Shown here piece by piece: positions 1 through 5,235 of a DNA stretch of 7,937 bases. The notes below the pieces were generated by a model. It searched no databases, was not told the origin of the DNA, and saw only the letters and a list, made by a program, of their open reading frames with translations. The stretch is from Anaerolineales bacterium (GTDB taxonomy: Bacteria; Chloroflexota; Anaerolineae; 4572-78; J111). Position numbers and translations under genes: made by a program. Each line of letters begins with the position of its first letter. Position 1 is the stretch's first letter. The stretch spans positions 1-7,937 of the forward strand of contig JAAUSP010000346.1 of NCBI GenBank assembly GCA_012032575.1, written 5' to 3'.

Positions 1-37
1 GGAAAAGCTGTCCGGTACTGATACAATTGGGCTGCGC
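1..37 (-). other. Out-of-frame continuation of the glycosyltransferase gene that stops at 38
   Basis: Read on the minus strand from position 38 down to the window edge, in the frame two bases on from the stop, this DNA gives SAAQLYQYRTAF. Joined to the ...VVLMVA end of the upstream frame, with one residue between them, it aligns with the same place in the paralogue at 5232-7694 (LLLAGSVLQLISLWTGY): last membrane helix, then the extracytoplasmic linker. One extra T (GCTTTAAGC instead of GCTTAAGC) would restore a single frame. The beta-sandwich part of this protein is therefore probably encoded left of the window. Confidence 0.6.
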
Positions 38-1429
38 TTAAGCAACCATCAAAACGACCAGTCCCACCAAACCGTAACGCTGATATTTTGGCCCCGTTAA
101 TTTGGCCGTACCCCAGGCCAGCAAGATGCCAATCGCAGGCGCAGCCGAAAACATCAAGTAACGAGCTTGAGCTGTGTCATGAATTCGCCCAGTCAAGATG
201 TAACGCATGAGCGGAATAGGGATAAAAACAAAAAAATGCCATACCAATACGGTTAACCACAATCGGCTCTGTCCTTGATTCCCTGACCGATCCCAGATCA
301 GCGCCAACCCAGCCGCCCCACAAACACCGCCCATCAACAAAAGATTGTAAAAAGGCGGGTAAAGCGGCGGTTTGCCATAAACTTCAACCTGCCAGAACTC
401 GGTAAAAAATTTATAGCTCCAATCCCAAATTGAACCTTCGGTTTCCTCAGTTGTTTCGGCAGTTTCACTTGTGCCGGTAAGGCTGCTGGCGATAATGAAC
501 GTGGTCGAGTCGGCCTCGGTCTCATCGCCGGCAATGAGGGGCCGAATGATGCCGGACACCCAACCCAACTCATCAATTTGATTAAAATACCAGCTTTGAA
601 ATACAAACCAGCCGGCAGAAGTCAGGGCCAGCAGGCCGCAGGCTATGGCTCCCTTTCTCAATCCTACCGGCCATTTTAGTTTTTTGGTCCAAATCAGGAT
701 AAGCAATAACAACAAAAACTCTAAAGGCAGGACCACAGCGCTGTATTTGGTGATCAGGGCCAAGCCCATCGCCAAACCGATGAGGGCCACATGCCAAAAC
801 CCGGTTTGCCCTTTGACCAACTTAACCAACAGCCAGAAATAAAAACTTATGATGACTCCCAAAAGAGTCTCATCGCTTAACACGGCGCTGATAAACGTAA
901 AACGGGGCATAAAAGCCACCACGCCGGCAGCACCCGTGGCCAAAGCAAAATTGCCCGGAAATATTTCTAAGGCAATCCCATAAACCAAAATAATCGTCAA
1001 AACGCCTAAAAAAATAGACAGCCAGCGCCCGCTCATCCAGGCCAAAACTACGCCGGCATAAGGCCAGGTTTCATCCTCGGTGCGAACAATCATGGCCCGG
1101 GGCAGCACCAGATCAACCAATTTACGTTGGGGCGAGTCCCAGGTCATTTTTAAGTGAGGCGGATTGCTTGTATCAACCCAACCAATGCTTAGGGCCAGCA
1201 GCCCATAATAAAGCGGGGGTTGATCAGATTTATAGCCGGCTTGCTGCCGTTCCTGAGCGGTGGTGGGTAAACGATGGTGCTCGGCAATAAATCGCCCGTA
1301 GAGAAAATGGACATATTCGTCGGGGGCTTTGCTGAGAGGGATACTGGCGCTGTTGAGCCAGGTCAGGCTGATGTAGACGCCCATAATTAAAATCAACAGT
1401 CCGTACTGCCGGGGATTAGCTTGATTCAT
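38..1429 (-). CDS. GT39/PMT-like GT-C membrane glycosyltransferase, C-terminus probably lost by frameshift
   Basis: This 463-residue polytopic protein should transfer a sugar from a polyprenyl-phosphate-linked donor to an extracytoplasmic acceptor. Helix 1 (about 9-27) is followed by a first outer loop with the acidic pair D37-E38 in APDEYVHFLYGRF, the usual catalytic signature of GT-C enzymes. Other features shared with the two neighbours are RTEDETWP (116-123), GRWLSIFLG (134-142), PRFTFISAVLSDET (175-188), ITKYSAVVLPLE (227-238) and TAQARYLM (419-426). About eleven hydrophobic helices are visible, and a Thr/Glu-rich stretch sits in an outer loop at 317-333. Unlike the paralogues it has no beta-sandwich region: it ends straight after the last helix, and the next 37 nt carry the expected sequence in another frame. 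The ATG at 1429 lies 22 nt after the hydrolase stop and has only a poor Shine-Dalgarno match, so expression probably depends on the operon. Membrane GT class is near certain; substrate unknown. Confidence 0.88.
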   Translation of the reverse strand: MNQANPRQYGLLILIMGVYISLTWLNSASIPLSKAPDEYVHFLYGRFIAEHHRLPTTAQERQQAGYKSDQPPLYYGLLALSIGWVDTSNPPHLKMTWDSPQRKLVDLVLPRAMIVRTEDETWPYAGVVLAWMSGRWLSIFLGVLTIILVYGIALEIFPGNFALATGAAGVVAFMPRFTFISAVLSDETLLGVIISFYFWLLVKLVKGQTGFWHVALIGLAMGLALITKYSAVVLPLEFLLLLLILIWTKKLKWPVGLRKGAIACGLLALTSAGWFVFQSWYFNQIDELGWVSGIIRPLIAGDETEADSTTFIIASSLTGTSETAETTEETEGSIWDWSYKFFTEFWQVEVYGKPPLYPPFYNLLLMGGVCGAAGLALIWDRSGNQGQSRLWLTVLVWHFFVFIPIPLMRYILTGRIHDTAQARYLMFSAAPAIGILLAWGTAKLTGPKYQRYGLVGLVVLMVA

Positions 1430-1451
1430 CGCTATTATGCGGGAGATTTCT

Positions 1452-2498
1452 CTAAGGCTGCTCTGTACTGATTTTTTGGCTCTGCTGGATGATCATCTGG
1501 TAAAGGCGTTCGGCTACTTCCCGGTTGATTGCCTCATTGGGATGAGAGTCAATCGCATTAACGGTGGTTGTGGCAGGATCACGCCCGGCCAGGAGCTTAC
1601 TGACATCCAGCACAGGAACCTCGTGAGTTTGAAAAAGATCAATCACCGGCTGGATAAAGGGCTGGCTCTCGTTCACAGCGGCTAAATTAGGAAAAACAAC
1701 CACAAAGAGCGGGATTTGCTCCGAAGCCGCGCCGTCAATAATCTTCAAAAGCTCCTCTTGATGCTGCCAGAGGATGTCGGGGTTGGTGCTGATTTTTTTC
1801 AACCAGTCATTCCAGTAAACCTCGGCCCATTCTTGCGGCCCCAGGCGAATGATGCGCCAGTATAAAAAGTTGACTGCATACGAATTTTGAACCAGCGGTA
1901 ACAGCCAGGTCGGCGGATCCTGTCGAATTTGAGGCCGCTGTGCCCCGGTTTGATAGGCCGTCCCCTCAATATCATTGATGTAATAGGACAGCACCAGCAT
2001 ATCGGGCCGATAGGGATAGTTCAGGATGGCTTCAACCTCATCCACCGTATCCCAGCCGGGTGAGGCCACATTGAGCACGGCGTAATTATCCCCCAATAAC
2101 CGGCCAAGCTGGTTAGAAAAACGATCCTGCGGATTAGCAATGCCCGAGCCGGCGACAAAGGAGTCGCCCACCACCATCACTTTTGTTTTTCCGGCTAATT
2201 TCTCCGGCGTCCACTCAACATCGCGATAGCCGAGCGAATTTTCTTGCCAATAGCGCTCATACCAATTTTGAGAGGCCAGAGTGTAACGGAAGCCATCGGA
2301 TTGGGCAAAAAAGAGTTTAAAGCCAAGTTCGACCAGCATAAAGGTGAGAAAAAAGACGAGCAAGGCCAGCGAAATATTTTCAACAAGCCGGGTTATCCCG
2401 GTTGACTCGCCTGGCCTGCGCCGCAGCCACACCAGCGAGCTGCCGCCTAAAGCCGCTCCCAGGATTAAAATGACACCATAGCCTAGCCAATAAAACAT
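1452..2498 (-). CDS. Membrane-anchored SGNH/GDSL-family hydrolase or acyltransferase
   Basis: The 348-residue protein has two N-terminal helices (about 2-25 and 42-64) joined by a basic loop (RRR at 26-28), then an SGNH catalytic domain. Positive-inside logic puts the loop in the cytoplasm and the catalytic domain outside. All four SGNH blocks are visible: GDSF with nucleophile Ser113, SPGW with Gly148, YYIND with Asn175, and DSHPN with Asp317 and His319. The fold covers lipases, carbohydrate esterases and O-acetyltransferases such as those acting on exopolysaccharides and peptidoglycan. Its place between glycosyltransferase genes favours adding or removing acyl groups on the glycan they build, but this is inference. 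The ATG at 2498 follows the previous stop by 28 nt; no ATG, GTG or TTG lies in frame between them, and the Shine-Dalgarno match is weak (AAAG only). Fold assignment is strong; reaction and substrate are not known. Confidence 0.88.
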   Translation of the reverse strand: MFYWLGYGVILILGAALGGSSLVWLRRRPGESTGITRLVENISLALLVFFLTFMLVELGFKLFFAQSDGFRYTLASQNWYERYWQENSLGYRDVEWTPEKLAGKTKVMVVGDSFVAGSGIANPQDRFSNQLGRLLGDNYAVLNVASPGWDTVDEVEAILNYPYRPDMLVLSYYINDIEGTAYQTGAQRPQIRQDPPTWLLPLVQNSYAVNFLYWRIIRLGPQEWAEVYWNDWLKKISTNPDILWQHQEELLKIIDGAASEQIPLFVVVFPNLAAVNESQPFIQPVIDLFQTHEVPVLDVSKLLAGRDPATTTVNAIDSHPNEAINREVAERLYQMIIQQSQKISTEQP

Positions 2499-2501
2499 AT
2501 C

Positions 2502-2517
2502 TTTACAAATTTGTGAA
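2502..2517. other. AT-rich imperfect palindrome in the 28-nt gap before the SGNH gene
   Basis: The gap between the 902-residue glycosyltransferase and the SGNH hydrolase holds a perfect 10-bp palindrome, ACAAATTTGT (2505-2514). It extends to 16 nt with one mismatched pair (2502-2517). It is A/T-rich within a G/C-rich region and lies 4-19 nt before the hydrolase start codon, where a hairpin or bound protein could affect translation. It could be chance. It is not a terminator, since no strong G/C stem or U-run follows. Confidence 0.3.
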
Positions 2518-2526
2518 ATTCCAGGA

Positions 2527-5235
2527 TTACGGTTTAACTACCTCAATCGGCCCGATGGTAATACTGCTTGTCTCTGTCATCTGCCCATCAACAACCAGGG
2601 GCAGGTTAACGGCGCTCTCGCCTATGGTCAGATAGTAACCGATATTCAAATAGTACTCCCCCGGAGGCGCATCGGCATTGACCGGCACGGCGTAACCATC
2701 CACCACCACTTCACCCGGAGACCAGAGGAGGGTACTGTAATATTCTAAGGGCAGACGGTCATAACCGCCATACAACTTGCCGGTGCTGTCCAACAGATGA
2801 TTAAACTGCACAAAATTGGCCTGAGGCGATCTATCGGACAGGGCCTGCCAGTACAGGGTCAAAGGAAAGGCTTCACCCGCTTTGACCTGCTGCTGCGGCA
2901 GCAGATACCCCAAATACTTTAACTGGTTGGCAAAATTGGCCTCACCCGGCACGGCAATTGCCGGAATCGCAAATTCGCGCTTCCACCAATTCTCAACCGC
3001 CACCATCGGCTCGCTGCTGGCCTGACCCACTATTTGATCTCCTTGCCGCAGCGTCAGCCGCACTTGATACAACCCGCTGCTCCAGCGAGGGCCGATGACA
3101 AAGGTAAAAATATTGGCTTCAGCCAAGTCGGCGGGCCAGGCCTGGCCGGTTTCATCCACCAACTCCGCGACCAGATTACCTGTCTCAAGTGGGGGCAGCG
3201 CTGCAATCACCGCAATAGTGGCCGGGTAACGATACGGTGAGAGCGACTCTAACCTGGAGAGAGGCCCATCACTACGCCACACCTCAAAAGGCACTTCCAC
3301 AGAGGCTGCAGCGCCGATGAGGCTGAGGTGATGATGCGGCAGAGGGAGCACTGCCGGTTCAGTCAGAGTAATCTTGGTAAGCCTAAGCGCGGGGGTGGAC
3401 CTACACCTGGTCTCTTCTGCGGCGTCACAGCCCTGCTCGGTCACAGGCAGCGGCCCGGCCAAACCCCGCATTTGAATCTGAAGAGTGTACTCGCCTGCCG
3501 GGAGATCGGGTAAAGGCAGAGCCAGCCGGTCAAAAACTGAGTCGCCGGGGTCCCAGGCCAGGGTGGGCAGGCGACCTTGCCCATTGTAGCCCAGCCAATG
3601 TGAAACAACCTGCCCTTGATGGTTGAGTAAAACAAGCTTTAGTAAATAATTTTCATTCACCTGGGCCAGCGAGCGCCAGGCCAGGTTCAGGCGGAGTTGG
3701 CCCTGAGCTGGTTGGGGTTCCAACTCATAGCTGACCAGTTCGATAGCCTCGCCGAATTTAATCCCGACCGGATGGGCCAGCCACTCGGCCGACTGGGGAG
3801 CTGTCCGCATTGGAACAGGTGCCGGCGCAGCATTGACCAAATAAATTCCATGCGCTCCCGCCCAAACCATAAAACCAGCTATCAGCACAGCCAGACCCCA
3901 AGGCCGCCCCTTTGCCGGTAGCGTTGTGGTTACACCCCAGATAATTAAAACAACCACCGCTGCCAGAGCCGGGACTAAAATATGGCGGCCCTGCGCTGTT
4001 TCACCAATCCGGCGGGTCATAAAAAACCGCAGCAGTGGCAAAATAATGAAGACGCCAATGTGAAATAACAGCAGCAGCAGCCATTTGCGGGCCGGCGGTT
4101 CTGCCCGCCAAAGCTGCCACAAGCCAAATCCGGTCAGCCCCACAATTAAGGCCACAAAAATGAATATATACGGCGATAGGGGGATAGAACCATTAATACT
4201 CTCCCCCCAAAAGGATTGAAACGTTTTCTGAAGCCAACTGGCAAATGTGCCAGGCCGATAACGGGCCGGAATATCCGCCAGGCCGATCTCACCACCGCTG
4301 AAAAAGTAGCCTAGCCGGGACAGGGTAATATCCGGGCCTCCGGTAAAAATGGGACGTAACAGCCCGGCTACCCAGCCCAATTTTTTAACCTCGTTGAGAT
4401 ACCAGAAGTTCCAGCCAAACCACCAACTGGAAGCCACAATTGTGCCCGCGCCTATCCATGCCGTTCGCTGCACCCACCACCACCCACCATAGTCGCAGCG
4501 CCAGGCCAAAACCGCCAGCACCACCAGCACTTCCAGAGGTAGAATGATAGTGGTATATTTGACCGTTACTGAAACTCCCAAAACCAGGCCGAGCGCCAGA
4601 TAAAGCCAGAGTTTACCCGGTTCTTTAATCACCAAAATAAACAGCCACAGGTACAACGTGGTCAGGGCCGCCATCATGGTATCCTCGTTTAATACCGAAC
4701 TCATAAAGGTATAGGTCGGCCAAAAGGCCGCTACCCCTACTGCGGCAATGGCTAGCCAGCGTTTACCGGGCAGTAACTCTAAAAAAACGCGGTAAATAAG
4801 CCATAGATTAATTAAGCCAAACAAAATTGACAGCCAGCGCCCTAACTGCAAAACCAGAATCCGCCCCAAAAAAGGCCATACCTGATCCTCGGTGCGCAGG
4901 TAATACCAATCCCGGCCTGCATCTATAACCCGGTAGTGAAAAGAGTCCCAAAAAATTTTAATAACAGGTGGTCCACTGACATCTATGCCCATCAGCCGGC
5001 TGATATAGGCTAACAGAAGGTGATACAGCGCCGGCCAATTGGAGTCCTTACCAATCAAGGCCCTTTCTTCATAACTTACGGGTAATCGGCCCGTGGTGAT
5101 CAGAAACTCGGTGTAGGCCAGGTTTGTCTCTTCGTCCGGGCCTTCGTTAAAGGCAGCTACCTGGCTCATCATCAAGCTCAGGCTAAGGTAAAGGATAATG
5201 ATAATGCTCAGGGTTAGCTTTTGCTTGCCATTCAT
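2527..5235 (-). CDS. GT39/PMT-like GT-C glycosyltransferase with two C-terminal beta-sandwich modules
   Basis: This 902-residue protein is the intact reference for the family here. Residues 1-467 form the membrane transferase: helix 1 (about 7-28), acidic motif D34-E35-E36 in the first outer loop, RTEDQVWP (114-121), GRWLSILFG (132-140), SSVLNEDT (179-186), VKYTTIILPLE (225-235) and TAQGRHIL (413-420), with about 11-12 helices. After a Pro/Ala linker (469-480), residues 481-902 are extracytoplasmic. Two related beta-rich modules lie there (about 495-590 and 769-868), each with a 'L.L.W..L' strand, a W-x-PG-(D/E) turn and a final PxGEY strand; the second has the typical LTLYWQAL. A less clear beta region lies at 640-745. 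Cys603 and Cys611 could form a disulphide. The modules may bind glycan or acceptor, a role not proven for this family. The start overlaps the upstream stop as ATGA, and GAGGT lies 9 nt before it. Sugar donor and acceptor unknown. Confidence 0.92.
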   Translation of the reverse strand: MNGKQKLTLSIIIILYLSLSLMMSQVAAFNEGPDEETNLAYTEFLITTGRLPVSYEERALIGKDSNWPALYHLLLAYISRLMGIDVSGPPVIKIFWDSFHYRVIDAGRDWYYLRTEDQVWPFLGRILVLQLGRWLSILFGLINLWLIYRVFLELLPGKRWLAIAAVGVAAFWPTYTFMSSVLNEDTMMAALTTLYLWLFILVIKEPGKLWLYLALGLVLGVSVTVKYTTIILPLEVLVVLAVLAWRCDYGGWWWVQRTAWIGAGTIVASSWWFGWNFWYLNEVKKLGWVAGLLRPIFTGGPDITLSRLGYFFSGGEIGLADIPARYRPGTFASWLQKTFQSFWGESINGSIPLSPYIFIFVALIVGLTGFGLWQLWRAEPPARKWLLLLLFHIGVFIILPLLRFFMTRRIGETAQGRHILVPALAAVVVLIIWGVTTTLPAKGRPWGLAVLIAGFMVWAGAHGIYLVNAAPAPVPMRTAPQSAEWLAHPVGIKFGEAIELVSYELEPQPAQGQLRLNLAWRSLAQVNENYLLKLVLLNHQGQVVSHWLGYNGQGRLPTLAWDPGDSVFDRLALPLPDLPAGEYTLQIQMRGLAGPLPVTEQGCDAAEETRCRSTPALRLTKITLTEPAVLPLPHHHLSLIGAAASVEVPFEVWRSDGPLSRLESLSPYRYPATIAVIAALPPLETGNLVAELVDETGQAWPADLAEANIFTFVIGPRWSSGLYQVRLTLRQGDQIVGQASSEPMVAVENWWKREFAIPAIAVPGEANFANQLKYLGYLLPQQQVKAGEAFPLTLYWQALSDRSPQANFVQFNHLLDSTGKLYGGYDRLPLEYYSTLLWSPGEVVVDGYAVPVNADAPPGEYYLNIGYYLTIGESAVNLPLVVDGQMTETSSITIGPIEVVKP

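Noticed and set aside
430..480. Thr/Glu-rich stretch (residues 317-333) of the third glycosyltransferase as a repeat insertion
   Set aside because: The residues are low-complexity, but the DNA shows no clear repeat unit; an acidic outer loop is a sufficient explanation.
645..842. Plus-strand ORFs, for example 645-842, 1437-1685, 3034-3240, 3328-3513 and 3697-3921
   Set aside because: All are antisense to well-supported coding regions, have no recognisable domain and no convincing start context.
1430..1451. Promoter or terminator between the SGNH gene and the third glycosyltransferase
   Set aside because: The gap is only 22 nt, with no stem-loop and no -10/-35-like pair that stands out.
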